Source: Falsiroseomonas sp051860665 (GTDB lineage: Bacteria; Pseudomonadota; Alphaproteobacteria; Acetobacterales; Acetobacteraceae). Taken from it: 64,000 nt of DNA. Shown one piece after another: positions 33,721 to 42,359 of this stretch. A program made the position numbers and the translations under genes. Each line of letters starts with the position of its first letter. The first letter of the stretch is position 1. The notes under the pieces were generated by a model that did no database searches, had not been told where the DNA came from, and saw nothing but the letters and a program-made list of their open reading frames with translations. The DNA is taken from assembly GCF_051860665.1 (NCBI RefSeq), contig NZ_JBHYDM010000021.1, positions 16,216 through 80,215 of the forward strand. Reading direction: 5' to 3'.

Positions 33721-35201
33721 TGGTGGGCTTCCGCGAGATCCCCGCGAGCAACCGCTCGACCCTGTTCTTCGCCGAGCTGGACAATTCGCGCGCCAATTCC
33801 GGCACCGCCGGCGCGCTGCGCAGCCTGGTCATCGGCCAGCAGCTGGCCACCGGCGACCTGCCGCCGAATGTCCCGGCGCTGCTCGACAGCCTCGACTGGC
33901 TGCGCGGCCGCGCCGGCCGCGGCTCCATGCTGGCGCTGATGGCGGAGGCCTATCGCCGGCGCGACCGCAGCGGCGAGGTGCATGTCCTGCCGCTGGCGGA
34001 TGCCGCCGCCGGCCTCGCCGCGACGGGCACCTTCACGGTCGGCACCGCCCCCACGGCCAGCGGCACGGACTACGCCTATATCGGCGACCGCCGCGTCACC
34101 GTGGGCCTTTCCAGCACCATGACGACGACCGCCGCCGGCGCCGCCTATGCCGCCGCCATCAATGCGGACACCAGCCTGCCCGTGACGGCTGCGAGCGTCT
34201 CCGGCGTCGTCACCGTCACCGCCCGCAACAGGGGCCTGGCCGGCAATGACATCGTGCTCGGCCGCAACCTGCTCGGCCCCGCCGGCGGCGAGGTGCCGCC
34301 CGCGGGCCTGGTGGTGAGCGTCTCCGGCATGTCCGGCGGCACCACGGCGCCGGATCTGGGGCCGGCGCTGGCCAATCTCGGCGCCGAGGATTTCGAGTTC
34401 CACGTCATGCCCTACACGGACACGGCGAGCCTGAACGCGCTGCGCGACCACCTGGCCGCCCGTTGGTCCTGGGACCGGATGCTCTATGGCGGCGCCTTTG
34501 CCGGCTTCCGCGGCACGCTCAGCGCCAGCACCACCTTCGGCGGCGGCCGCAACGACCCCCACATGGTCTGCCTGCCGGCCGATGGCTCGCCCTCCCCGTC
34601 CTGGATCTGGGCGGCCAACCTGGCCGGCGCCTGCGCCACCAGCCTCCGCGCCGATCCCGGCCTGCCGCTGCATGGCCTGCCGCTGGATGTCATGGCGCCG
34701 CCGCGCGAGAAGCGCTGGGGCATCGGCGATCGCAACATCCTGCTGAACAACGGCCTCTGCGCCTTCACCGTGGCGGCCGATGGGCGGGTCACCACCGACA
34801 CGCTGGTCACCACCTATCGGCTGAACCCGCAGGGCGCGCCCGACGACAGCTACCTCTACCCCGAGACGCTTTATCTGCTGGCCGCGGCGATCCGGCGCCT
34901 GCGCAACTACGTCACCAGCACTTTTGGGCGCTTCAAGCTGGCCTCCGCCGGCACGCGCTTCCGGCCGGGCGCCAATATCGTCACCGCCTCCGTCATCCGC
35001 GACGGCATCCTCGCCGAGTATCGGCGCATGGAGGCGGAGGGGCTGGTGCAGGACTACGAGGCCTTCGCCGCCGAGCTGGTGGTCGAGCGCAATGCCTCCA
35101 ACCGGTGCCGCGTCGATGGCCTGCTGCCGATCATCCCGATCGACCAGTTCCGCCAATTCGCCGGCCTGGTGCAGTTCCGCAAATCCGAAGGGGTGATCTG
35201 A
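33720..35201 (+). CDS. Tail sheath protein, Mu gpL type
   Basis: 493 aa. N-terminus MVGFREIPASNRSTLFFAEL, SRANSGTAGALRSLVIGQQL, central GMSGGTTAPDLGPALANL, FEFHVMPYTDTASLNAL, and C-terminal RRLRNYVTSTFGRFKLA and GTRFRPGANIVTASVIR. This is the contractile sheath of Mu-type myoviruses and marks the change from lambda-like head to Mu-like tail. Confidence 0.93.
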   Translation: MVGFREIPASNRSTLFFAELDNSRANSGTAGALRSLVIGQQLATGDLPPNVPALLDSLDWLRGRAGRGSMLALMAEAYRRRDRSGEVHVLPLADAAAGLAATGTFTVGTAPTASGTDYAYIGDRRVTVGLSSTMTTTAAGAAYAAAINADTSLPVTAASVSGVVTVTARNRGLAGNDIVLGRNLLGPAGGEVPPAGLVVSVSGMSGGTTAPDLGPALANLGAEDFEFHVMPYTDTASLNALRDHLAARWSWDRMLYGGAFAGFRGTLSASTTFGGGRNDPHMVCLPADGSPSPSWIWAANLAGACATSLRADPGLPLHGLPLDVMAPPREKRWGIGDRNILLNNGLCAFTVAADGRVTTDTLVTTYRLNPQGAPDDSYLYPETLYLLAAAIRRLRNYVTSTFGRFKLASAGTRFRPGANIVTASVIRDGILAEYRRMEAEGLVQDYEAFAAELVVERNASNRCRVDGLLPIIPIDQFRQFAGLVQFRKSEGVI

Positions 35202-35202
35202 C

Positions 35203-35571
35203 ATGGCGCTGCAGCCAGGGGCCCTGGCGGGCACCTCCTACCTCTACATCGACGGCGTCGAATACGACGTCGTCGACAGTGTCGGCTGGCAAGCCGCCCG
35301 CTCCGTCAAGGAGACGCTGACCGGCCAGAACGGCGTGCACGGCTTCAGCGTCAAGCCGGTGGCGCCCTATATCAAGGCCAAGATCCGCGACAACGTCGGC
35401 ACCCGCGTGGCGGATTTCGAGGCGATGGAGAGCGTCTCCGTCTCGCTCGAGCTGATCAGCGGCAAGCGCGTCACCGGCAACGGCATGTGGTGCGTGAATG
35501 TCGTCGAGGTGAATGCCGACGATGCGACCTTCGAGGTGCGCTTCGAGGGTCCGGATGTGCAGGAGAGCTGA
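35203..35571 (+). CDS. Tail tube protein, Mu gpM type
   Basis: 122 aa. AGTSYLYIDGVEYDVVDSVG, VKETLTGQNGVHGFSVKPVA, KAKIRDNVGTRVADFEAMES and TFEVRFEGPDV are typical of Mu-like tube proteins that stack as hexamers within the sheath. It starts 1 bp after the sheath stop. Confidence 0.9.
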   Translation: MALQPGALAGTSYLYIDGVEYDVVDSVGWQAARSVKETLTGQNGVHGFSVKPVAPYIKAKIRDNVGTRVADFEAMESVSVSLELISGKRVTGNGMWCVNVVEVNADDATFEVRFEGPDVQES

Positions 35572-35572
35572 G

Positions 35573-35884
35573 ATGGATGATCTGGACGAGGACGTGATCG
35601 AGGAGATCCCGCCGCGGGTGATCCGCTTTCCGGCCGTCGAATACAACGGCGCGACGGTCACCGAGATCACGCTGCAGCCGCTGACCATCGAGATGATCAT
35701 GGCGGCGCAGAAGCAGGGCAACGAGATCGCCCAGGCCTCGCATCTGATCCAGCGCAGCGCCGGCGTCGCGCCGCAGCTGGTCGCAAAGCTCTCGCCGAAG
35801 GTGCTGGAGGTGGCGAGCCGGTATTTTGCCCGTTTTTTGCCCTCCGACCCGCCGAAGGCTGGGGACGCGCCGCCGCCGGCGTGA
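35573..35884 (+). CDS. Tail assembly chaperone, zero-frame product (Mu gp41-like)
   Basis: 103 aa from ATG 35573. PPRVIRFPAVEYNGATVTEI, TLQPLTIEMIMAAQKQGNEI resembles Mu gp41/P2 gpE-type chaperones (VxLxxP...G..v.eltLRpp). Near its end lies the slippery sequence T TTT TTG (35833-35839) in the correct phase, so a fraction of ribosomes should shift into the -1 frame. Role: coating the tape measure before tail tube polymerisation. Confidence 0.85.
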   Translation: MDDLDEDVIEEIPPRVIRFPAVEYNGATVTEITLQPLTIEMIMAAQKQGNEIAQASHLIQRSAGVAPQLVAKLSPKVLEVASRYFARFLPSDPPKAGDAPPPA

Positions 35885-35985
35885 CGCTGGCCTGCGGCTT
35901 TGGGCCGCGGGCCGCCTTCGCGATGACACCGGCCGAGCTGCTCTGGTGGGGCCGCCAGGCCGCCGCTCTGAGATCCAGGACCTGA
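35573..35985 (+). CDS. Tail assembly chaperone, -1 frameshift product
   Basis: Shifting at 35833-35839 continues through ALRPAEGWGRAAAGVTLACG to FAMTPAELLWWGRQAAALRS and stops at 35983-35985, 1 bp before the tape-measure ATG. The -1 frame is open throughout. The tail MTPAELLWWGRQA resembles the P2 E' or Mu gp42 extension. Such dual products (G/GT in lambda, E/E+E' in P2) are required for tail length control. A separate start at GTG 35881 is possible but lacks support. Confidence 0.8.
35833..35839 (+). promoter_or_regulatory. Programmed -1 ribosomal frameshift site
   Basis: Heptamer TTTTTTG, phased as T TTT TTG relative to the chaperone frame (codons CGT TTT TTG), which is the canonical X XXY YYZ form. 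Six consecutive T are rare in this GC-rich operon. GC-rich sequence follows and could form a stimulatory structure. Confidence 0.8.
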
Positions 35986-35986
35986 C

Positions 35987-37960
35987 ATGGCCGTGGCTGC
36001 CGCCGGCGCGCTGAGCGTCACCATCTCCGCGATCGACCGGCTCTCGGCGCCGCTCGCCCGCATGAACAGCGGCGCGCTGCGGCTTGTCTCCGGCATCGGC
36101 CGCCTCAGCAGCGCCAGCCGAACCACCACGGGGATGGAGCGCCTCTCGCGGGTCGCCGGTGCCGCGGCGCGCAACATGGCGCTGATCGTGCCCTCGCTCT
36201 CCGCCCTGACCGCCGCCGGCACCGTGGCCGGCGTGCTGCGCCTGGCGGGCGGTTGGGCCACGCTCGGCGCCCAGCTCGGCCGCACCGCCTACCGGGTTCA
36301 GACTGCCGCCTCGGCGCTCTTTGCCATGCGCGGCGCCGCGCAGCTGGCGGGGTCTTCGGCCGAGGATATCAGCCAGGGCCTCGAGGGCCTGGGCGATGCC
36401 CTGTCAGATGCCGTGGGCGGGCGGGACGACACCGCCGTCCAATATTTCCGGCTGCTCGGCATCAATATGCGCGACGCCAGCGGCCAGGCTCGCACGGCAT
36501 CCGAGGTTCTGCCGGAGGTCGCCGACGGCATCGCCCGCATTGCCGATCCGCGGCTGCAGGCGCGCGTCCTCGGCGCGCTGCGGCTGCCGGCCGGGCTGCT
36601 GCCCTACCTCCGTCAGGGCGCCGCCGGCATGCGCGATTATGAGCGCGAGGCTCGGCGCGCCGGCGCCATCTCCGAGGAGGGCGCTGAGGCGGCCCGCCAG
36701 TTCGAGATGGCGCAGACCCGGCTGAACCTGGCAGGCCAGGGGCTGGTGAACACCCTGGCGGCCCGGCTCGCGCCGGTGCTGGTGCCGCTGCTCGACCGGC
36801 TGTCGAACTGGCTGATCACCCAGGGCCCGCAGCTGGGCGCGATCGTCGCGGATCTCGCCGGGCGCTTCACCGCCTGGGTCGATGGCGGCGGGCTGACGCG
36901 GCTGGGGGAGCGGCTGGATGCGGTCGGCAGCGGCTTCTCGACCGTTATCGGCTGGATGGGCGGCATGGAGAATGCGGCGACGCTGCTGGGCATTGCCCTG
37001 ATCGCCAAGCTGCTGAGCCCGCTGCTGCGCATCGGTGCATCGCTGACCCAGCTCGCAGCCTTTCGCCTCGCCCCCTGGATGATGCGCTTGCTGGGCGCGG
37101 GCGCCGGGGGCCTTGCCGCCGGCGCCTTCATCATGCGGCCGAGCCCAGTGCTTGGCGGCGAGGCGGAGGAGCTGGATCGCCTGCGACGGGACCCGGAGGC
37201 GCTGCGGCGCGAACTCGACCCGGCCTATGCGCAGCAGCGGGATGGCTCGATGGGGCTGCTGGCGGATGTGCTGCGCGCGAATCTCCGCGCAGGCTTTCCC
37301 TCGGGCCCGATGCAGCGCCGGGCGCAGGATCTGCCAGGCGATCGCGGCGGACCGGGCGACCGCAGCCTGCCGCGCGGGCTGCGCAACAATAACCCGCTGA
37401 ACCTGATGTGGCATCCGGCGCAGCTGGCGGAGAATCCGGGCCTGACCTCCGACGGCCGCTTCGGCGTCTACCCCTCCATGGAGGCCGGCATCGCCCAGTC
37501 GATCCGTCAGATGCAGCTGAACGCGCGGCGCGGCGACGACACCCTGGCGCGCATGGTCTCCCGCTGGGCGCCGCCGGGGGAGAACAACACGGCCGCCTAT
37601 ATCGCCGCCGTCTCGCGCGCCACAGGCCTCGCGCCGGATGCGCGCCTGGATATGAACAACCCTGCGGTGCTCCGGTCCCTGGTGATGGCCATGGCGGTGC
37701 AGGAGAATGGCCGCGGGCTGGATGCCGGCGTCGTCGATCGAGGCGTCGCCATGGGGCTCGGGCGTGCAGCGGCAGCTCCGCCGCCGGGTGGCGCTGCGCC
37801 GGCCGGCGCGCCGGGTGCCGAGCCCGGCGTCGCCGGCGCCAGCCGCTCCGTCGTCGAGCTGCGCTTTTCCGGCCAGGTGCCGCCCGGCCTCACCGCCATC
37901 ACCCGCAGCGAGGGCGCCGGCGTGCGCATCGAGCGGCCAGGCCTCGGAGCAGGACCATGA
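35987..37960 (+). CDS. Tail tape measure protein with embedded muralytic-type domain
   Basis: 657 aa. Residues 1-100 begin like Mu-type tape measures (LSVTISAIDRLSAPLARMNS), then long helical and membrane-like stretches (LLGIALIAKLLSPLLRIGAS; MMRLLGAGAGGLAAGAFIM). Near residues 460-560 is a globular domain LPRGLRNNNPLNLMW, GRFGVYPSMEAGIAQSIRQM, MVSRWAPPGENNTAAYIAAV that parallels the phage's own lysis enzyme at 50502. Role: sets tail length and may cut peptidoglycan on DNA entry. It is short for a tape measure, predicting a short tail. Confidence 0.88.
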   Translation: MAVAAAGALSVTISAIDRLSAPLARMNSGALRLVSGIGRLSSASRTTTGMERLSRVAGAAARNMALIVPSLSALTAAGTVAGVLRLAGGWATLGAQLGRTAYRVQTAASALFAMRGAAQLAGSSAEDISQGLEGLGDALSDAVGGRDDTAVQYFRLLGINMRDASGQARTASEVLPEVADGIARIADPRLQARVLGALRLPAGLLPYLRQGAAGMRDYEREARRAGAISEEGAEAARQFEMAQTRLNLAGQGLVNTLAARLAPVLVPLLDRLSNWLITQGPQLGAIVADLAGRFTAWVDGGGLTRLGERLDAVGSGFSTVIGWMGGMENAATLLGIALIAKLLSPLLRIGASLTQLAAFRLAPWMMRLLGAGAGGLAAGAFIMRPSPVLGGEAEELDRLRRDPEALRRELDPAYAQQRDGSMGLLADVLRANLRAGFPSGPMQRRAQDLPGDRGGPGDRSLPRGLRNNNPLNLMWHPAQLAENPGLTSDGRFGVYPSMEAGIAQSIRQMQLNARRGDDTLARMVSRWAPPGENNTAAYIAAVSRATGLAPDARLDMNNPAVLRSLVMAMAVQENGRGLDAGVVDRGVAMGLGRAAAAPPPGGAAPAGAPGAEPGVAGASRSVVELRFSGQVPPGLTAITRSEGAGVRIERPGLGAGP

Positions 37961-38718
37961 GCGGCGCACTGTCCTACCGCCCCGCCTCCTGGCGCGGCGT
38001 CCCGTTCGAGATCTGGGACATGGATGGCGGCTTCGGGCGCGCGACGGCGGTGCACGAATACCCCTTCCGGGATTCGGTCTGGGTCGAGGACACCGGCCGC
38101 GCCACCCGACGCCTCGGCCTGATCGGCTTTCGCTGCGGCGATGATGTCGCCGAGCTCGAGGCCGAGATGATCGAGGCGGCCGAGACCGAGGGGCCGGGGA
38201 CCCTGGTCCACCCGACCCTCGGCTCGCTCAAGGCCAGCCTGGTCGAATTCCACACCCGCATCCGCCACGACCTCGGCCGGGTGGTCGAGCTGCATTTCCT
38301 CTTCATCGAGGCCGGCAGCCGCCGCTTTCCCGACGTCGCCGAGGAGCCCGGCGCAGGGGTGAAGGCCAAGGCCGATGCGCTGGATGAGGCGTCCGGCGCG
38401 AGCTTCGTGGAGCGCGCGGGCGCGGCGCTGAACCAGGGGGTGGCCGTCGTGCGCAGCGTGCAGCGGACGGTGAACGACTACACCGCCCGGGCCAACGCGT
38501 TGATGGGGGATGCGCGGGTGGTGATGAATGCGGTGGGCATGGTGGCGCCCGGGCTGAACCGGAGCTTCGGGCGGTTTGCCGCCGGCTATCGCCGCGCGCT
38601 GGCGCCGGTGACGGCGCTGCAGGGCGGCACGACGCGGGCGCTGAACGGCGTGGCCGCGGCGCGGCGCGGGGCGAGCCGGGCGGCCGACCAGGTCGACAGC
38701 TTGGCGGCGCGGCTGTGA
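37957..38718 (+). CDS. DNA circularisation protein gpN, N-terminal half
   Basis: 253 aa from ATG 37957 (ATGA overlap). YRPASWRGVPFEIWDMDGGF, ATAVHEYPFRDSVWVEDTGR, LVHPTLGSLKASLVEF match the N-terminal domain of Mu gpN-like tail/DNA circularisation proteins. The C-terminal half of the usual ~450-aa protein is encoded by the following gene through a GTGA overlap. Role in the tail: links tape measure and baseplate hub. Confidence 0.85.
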   Translation: MSGALSYRPASWRGVPFEIWDMDGGFGRATAVHEYPFRDSVWVEDTGRATRRLGLIGFRCGDDVAELEAEMIEAAETEGPGTLVHPTLGSLKASLVEFHTRIRHDLGRVVELHFLFIEAGSRRFPDVAEEPGAGVKAKADALDEASGASFVERAGAALNQGVAVVRSVQRTVNDYTARANALMGDARVVMNAVGMVAPGLNRSFGRFAAGYRRALAPVTALQGGTTRALNGVAAARRGASRAADQVDSLAARL

Positions 38719-39278
38719 GCACCCTCTCCGAGCTGTCCGCTGCCGCCCAGGCGCTGGCGGAGGCGCTGCGCGCCCTGTCGGAGGACCCGGCCGACGCTAT
38801 CCGCCTCCTGGCCCCTCTGGCGGCGCCACAGCCGGCCAAGGCGACCGCGGGGGATATCGTGGGACTGGCCCAGGCTACCGGCCAGGCGGCGGCCGCAGCG
38901 CTCTGCCGGCGGGTTGTGCTGGCCGCCCTGGCTCGTGCCACCGCCGAGGCCAGCCCGCCCTCCTACGACGCCGCGGTGGCTCTGCGCGACCAGATCTGCG
39001 GCTTGCTGGAGGCGGAGGAGCTGTTCGCGGCCGATGCGGGGGAGGATGCGACGGCGCTGGCGCTGCGCGACCTCCGCGCGGCCGTGGCGGAGGATCTGAC
39101 CCGCCGCGCGGCCAACCTGGCGCGGGTGCGGACGGTGACGGTGGCCGAGCCACTGCCGGCCCTGGTGCATGCCTATCGGCTCTACGAGGACCTCGGCAGG
39201 ACGGATGAGGTCAGCCTGCAGGCGGATGCGGAGGATCCGAACTTCATCGGCGGGACATTTACGGTGCTGGGGGGTTGA
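38715..39278 (+). CDS. DNA circularisation protein gpN, C-terminal half
   Basis: 187 aa from GTG 38715. Helical AAALCRRVVLAALARATAEA, ALRDQICGLLEAEELFAADA, then LPALVHAYRLYEDLGRTDEV and FIGGTFTVLGG, which resembles the usual gpN C-terminus (A..LYGD..R..EI..RN...HPGFV..G..L.VL). Split from the N-terminal half with a 4-bp overlap, so the pair probably acts together. The third cargo follows directly. Confidence 0.7.
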   Translation: MSTLSELSAAAQALAEALRALSEDPADAIRLLAPLAAPQPAKATAGDIVGLAQATGQAAAAALCRRVVLAALARATAEASPPSYDAAVALRDQICGLLEAEELFAADAGEDATALALRDLRAAVAEDLTRRAANLARVRTVTVAEPLPALVHAYRLYEDLGRTDEVSLQADAEDPNFIGGTFTVLGG

Positions 39279-39372
39279 ACATCGCTTTCCAACTCGCCCT
39301 TGGCTAGTCCCACCGCCGACCAGTGACGCCTAGCATTGCATTTCTCCCAGCCCCGCCCGTCGACGACGATCG

Positions 39373-40758
39373 CTACTCACCCTCAGCTTCCGATGGAGGC
39401 TCTCCCGGAACCCCTAGCACTGTCCACGAGCCGAGAGGGTGGAAGCTCGGCCGAGCGATCGGGACGATTTGGCCGTCTTCGCGAAGGCGCAAGTGCGTGG
39501 CACCAGGTATCAAGTCTGGGTCAAGCGGCACAAGCGCCAGGGGGTTGTGGAAAATCGTGCAACCCTCAACCCATGTTTCACGGTATCCGGAAGAACCGAC
39601 ATCATATTCGAACCGCACCGGCTCTGAAGCATCGGGGTCCAGGTCGATAGCAACGCCTCGACGGATCATACGGACACGCGTTGATCCGAACCCCGCCATC
39701 CGTCCGATCCGATTAAACTTGGAGAGCGTCCCGCTGAAATTGGCGAGGACGGCGCTGATATTCTCTGCCTCCGGCTGGAAGAAGAACCCGGACGGGATCT
39801 CCTTCTCACCCCATCTGTGGGTTGTGACCCGGCGCGGAGTGACGATCAGCCGGCCTTCATCGTCTCGAGATGGGTCGTGGTCGTAACCGTAAAGATAAAC
39901 GCCCAGAGCCGATCCAGTATATGTCATCGATCCAGGAAGCGAGAAATCTTGCACGGCAAGGACAAGAGGGATACCGCAGGCGTGCTTCTTCGCCCAATAC
40001 CTCTTGCGAAGCTTCGAATACAGCGCGCTACCGAATTTGATAGGCATATATTCGTTTCGGTATGCCGACCTGCCCTCGTCAGTGTTAAGGTCCGGCGGAT
40101 CGCCTATCGTGCCTACACCTTTTTCGGTCGGGTTCACCGTCACGGCCTCGATCGCGATCTTCCCGAATGAGCTCTCTGCCAGAAAGTCCGGTGCCGGCTC
40201 CGTTCGATCTATGCGGAAATTGAGCTCGGTCAGCATCGCGAAAAAATACAGTTCCCACACCCGAGCGTCGAAGCCCGTCGTCTGGAACTGCTCGATGAAG
40301 TTGCCGTCGACGTCCTGATACCACCGCATCATGGGCTCGATGATGCCACGAGCGGATGAGAACTGCTCGGCCTCGATCAGGCGGCGAAAGCTAGTATTTA
40401 ACAGGTCCACCTTTACCACGGGGGTAAAGAAATCGACTAGCTTTGGTCTGTTGTGCCCCTGATGATAGGTGTCTTCCGACTGCATCGCCGTCAGTTCGAG
40501 CTCGCGACGAAGTAGTGCCTTGGCGTGTCTCGGAGTCGGCTGGAAGCTCGTCCCTTTGATCCAGCGGTATTGGTGAAGCTCATCGCGAGCCAAGACCGCA
40601 CCGGCGTAATCGTCATCGGTCCGGTCTCGAATCAGAATGCCGAGCACGCGTTCATCGGCATGCTCGAAGTAGCCAAGCTCTTCGCTGAACACGTTCGCTA
40701 GTGGATCGCGTGCATATGCGGCGAGCGCGTCGAACCGGAGGCGGCTTATTGAGCGCAT
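39373..40758 (-). CDS. Cargo protein with possible PD-(D/E)XK-like core
   Basis: 461 aa, no family recognised with certainty. Residues about 195-225 read ELNFRIDRTEPAPDFLAESS then FGKIAIEAVTVNPTEKG: the PD...E pattern in strand-turn-strand context resembles degenerate PD-(D/E)XK nucleases, with the usual ExK Lys replaced. Later: KLRKRYWAKKHACGIPLVLA and VQDFSLPGSM, as in restriction-like proteins (YSKLRKR..Y....PLVLAV.DF). AT-richer than its neighbours, minus strand, between gpN and gp44. Most likely a defence-type moron (inference). Confidence 0.6.
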   Translation of the reverse strand: MRSISRLRFDALAAYARDPLANVFSEELGYFEHADERVLGILIRDRTDDDYAGAVLARDELHQYRWIKGTSFQPTPRHAKALLRRELELTAMQSEDTYHQGHNRPKLVDFFTPVVKVDLLNTSFRRLIEAEQFSSARGIIEPMMRWYQDVDGNFIEQFQTTGFDARVWELYFFAMLTELNFRIDRTEPAPDFLAESSFGKIAIEAVTVNPTEKGVGTIGDPPDLNTDEGRSAYRNEYMPIKFGSALYSKLRKRYWAKKHACGIPLVLAVQDFSLPGSMTYTGSALGVYLYGYDHDPSRDDEGRLIVTPRRVTTHRWGEKEIPSGFFFQPEAENISAVLANFSGTLSKFNRIGRMAGFGSTRVRMIRRGVAIDLDPDASEPVRFEYDVGSSGYRETWVEGCTIFHNPLALVPLDPDLIPGATHLRLREDGQIVPIARPSFHPLGSWTVLGVPGEPPSEAEGE

Positions 40759-41207
40759 ATGCTCACGATGGCACCAGGAGCTGCCGGTGTCACGCTAGGC
40801 GGAAGTCACCACGAACGGCCGAGTGTGGATCAGCACCCGGCGCCGGCCGCAGGCGGGCGTGGGCCGGAAATCTGCTCAGCGACTGCTTTGGGCTTAGCCG
40901 GGAGGAGGCGGCGTGCATGCTCGACAGCACGGAGGACACCGTCCGGACGGATGCCGCCGAGCTGCACTACCTACCTCAGCAGCTGTGATGAAGGGCGAAG
41001 CTGACCATAAGGCGTGTCCACTTTGGAGCCGGCGCTGACGGCCGCAAAGGTTCGAGATGGGCTTAGAGCAGCCCGATGGACTGCGTCGCCTAATGTCTGC
41101 TTTCCCACCCATTCCAGCTACTTCAAGCCCATCGCGGCCTGGCTCTCACCTCTGTGGTTGTGCTGCCGCGAACAGGCTGGACGCCATCTACAATCCGGAG
41201 AACCTCC
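40759..41207. other. Cargo border without a clear gene
   Basis: 449 bp between the cargo gene and the gp44 homologue. The promoter of the minus-strand cargo gene must lie in its left part. At about 40880-40988 a plus-strand frame contains FGLSREEAACMLDSTEDTVR, reminiscent of a sigma/HTH region, but it lacks a plausible start and looks like a fragment. The GGAG before ATG 41208 is the ribosome-binding site of the next gene. Confidence 0.4.
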
Positions 41208-42359
41208 ATGCCACCCAACGACGGCGACGTCTCGCTGCTCGTCAACGGCCAGCTGCTCTCCGGCTGGCAGGAGATCCGCATCGGCGTCGGTATCGAGCGC
41301 ATGCCCAGCGATTTCGACCTGGTCGTCACCGACCGCTACCCCGGCAAGCCCGCTGTGCCGGTCGAGCCCGGCATGGAATGCGTCCTCCGCATCGGCGATG
41401 ACCTCGTCCTCACTGGCTACGTCGACCGCTACGCCATCTCCGTCAGCAAGCGCGGCGGCACGCAGATCCGCGTCACCGGCCGCGGCAAGTGCCAGGACCT
41501 GGTGGACTGCTCCGCCTACCTCCGCGGCAGCGCCAACCAGATCCTCAGCGCCCGCTCGCGCCAGGTCATCGCGCAGCTCGCCGCCATCTATGGCATCGAG
41601 GTCGATGCCCGCGCTGGCGAGGGCGAGGTGGTGCCGCAGTTCAACGTCATCCTCACCGAAACCGCCTGGGACATCATCGACCGCATCGCCCGCCATTCCG
41701 AGTTCCTCGCCTATGAGGGCCCCGACGGCCGGCTGATCCTCGCCCGCCTGGCCACGGAGCGTATGGCCAGCGGCTTCAAGGAGGGCGCCAATGTCGAGGA
41801 GGCCAGCGTCACCCGCGCCTACGACAAGCGCTACAGCCTCTACGAGGCCGTCTTCATGCCGGTGGAGACGCTGGCGCAATTCGATCGCGCGGCGCAGCCG
41901 GACTTCAACACCCGCGCCACGACCCGCGACATCACCATCGGCGCAGATGCGCCCGGCCAGGGCCGGCGCTTTCGGCCGCTCATCGTCATCGCAGAGACGC
42001 TGCAGAATGGCGTCGATATCGCCCAGCGCCGCGTCGAGTGGGAACGCGCCCGCCGCTTCGGCCGCAGCCAGGCGGTGGAGATCCTCGCCGATTCCTGGCG
42101 CGACGCCGCCGGCGCGCTTTGGCAGCCGAACCGCCTGGCGCGGGTGCAGCTGCCGACGCTGAAACTGCCCGATGTCGACTGGCTGATCTCCGAGGTCAGC
42201 TTCGAGCGCGGGCGGGAGGGCACCCATGCGCGGCTGACCCTGATGCCCCAGGAAGCCTTCCAGCCGCAGCCGGTCTACCTCACCCCCTTCGACTGGCAGG
42301 TGAGCGAGGCGCTGCGGCAGGGCGGGGCTGCCGCCGGCGGCGGCGGGCCGCTGCCATGA
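41208..42359 (+). CDS. Baseplate hub protein, Mu gp44 type
   Basis: 383 aa from ATG 41208 (GGAG 7 nt upstream). DGDVSLLVNGQLLSGWQEIR, ERMPSDFDLVVTDRYPG, GYVDRYAISVSKRGGTQIRV, GRGKCQDLVDCSAY and WDIIDRIARHSEFLAYEGPD match the gp44/gpD-type hub that caps the tube. Followed by gp45 with ATGA overlap. Confidence 0.9.
   Translation: MPPNDGDVSLLVNGQLLSGWQEIRIGVGIERMPSDFDLVVTDRYPGKPAVPVEPGMECVLRIGDDLVLTGYVDRYAISVSKRGGTQIRVTGRGKCQDLVDCSAYLRGSANQILSARSRQVIAQLAAIYGIEVDARAGEGEVVPQFNVILTETAWDIIDRIARHSEFLAYEGPDGRLILARLATERMASGFKEGANVEEASVTRAYDKRYSLYEAVFMPVETLAQFDRAAQPDFNTRATTRDITIGADAPGQGRRFRPLIVIAETLQNGVDIAQRRVEWERARRFGRSQAVEILADSWRDAAGALWQPNRLARVQLPTLKLPDVDWLISEVSFERGREGTHARLTLMPQEAFQPQPVYLTPFDWQVSEALRQGGAAAGGGGPLP

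Noticed and set aside
40701..40988. Small regulator with sigma-like HTH
   Set aside because: Only a short HTH-like fragment, no start codon context, and the 5' part overlaps the start of the cargo gene.
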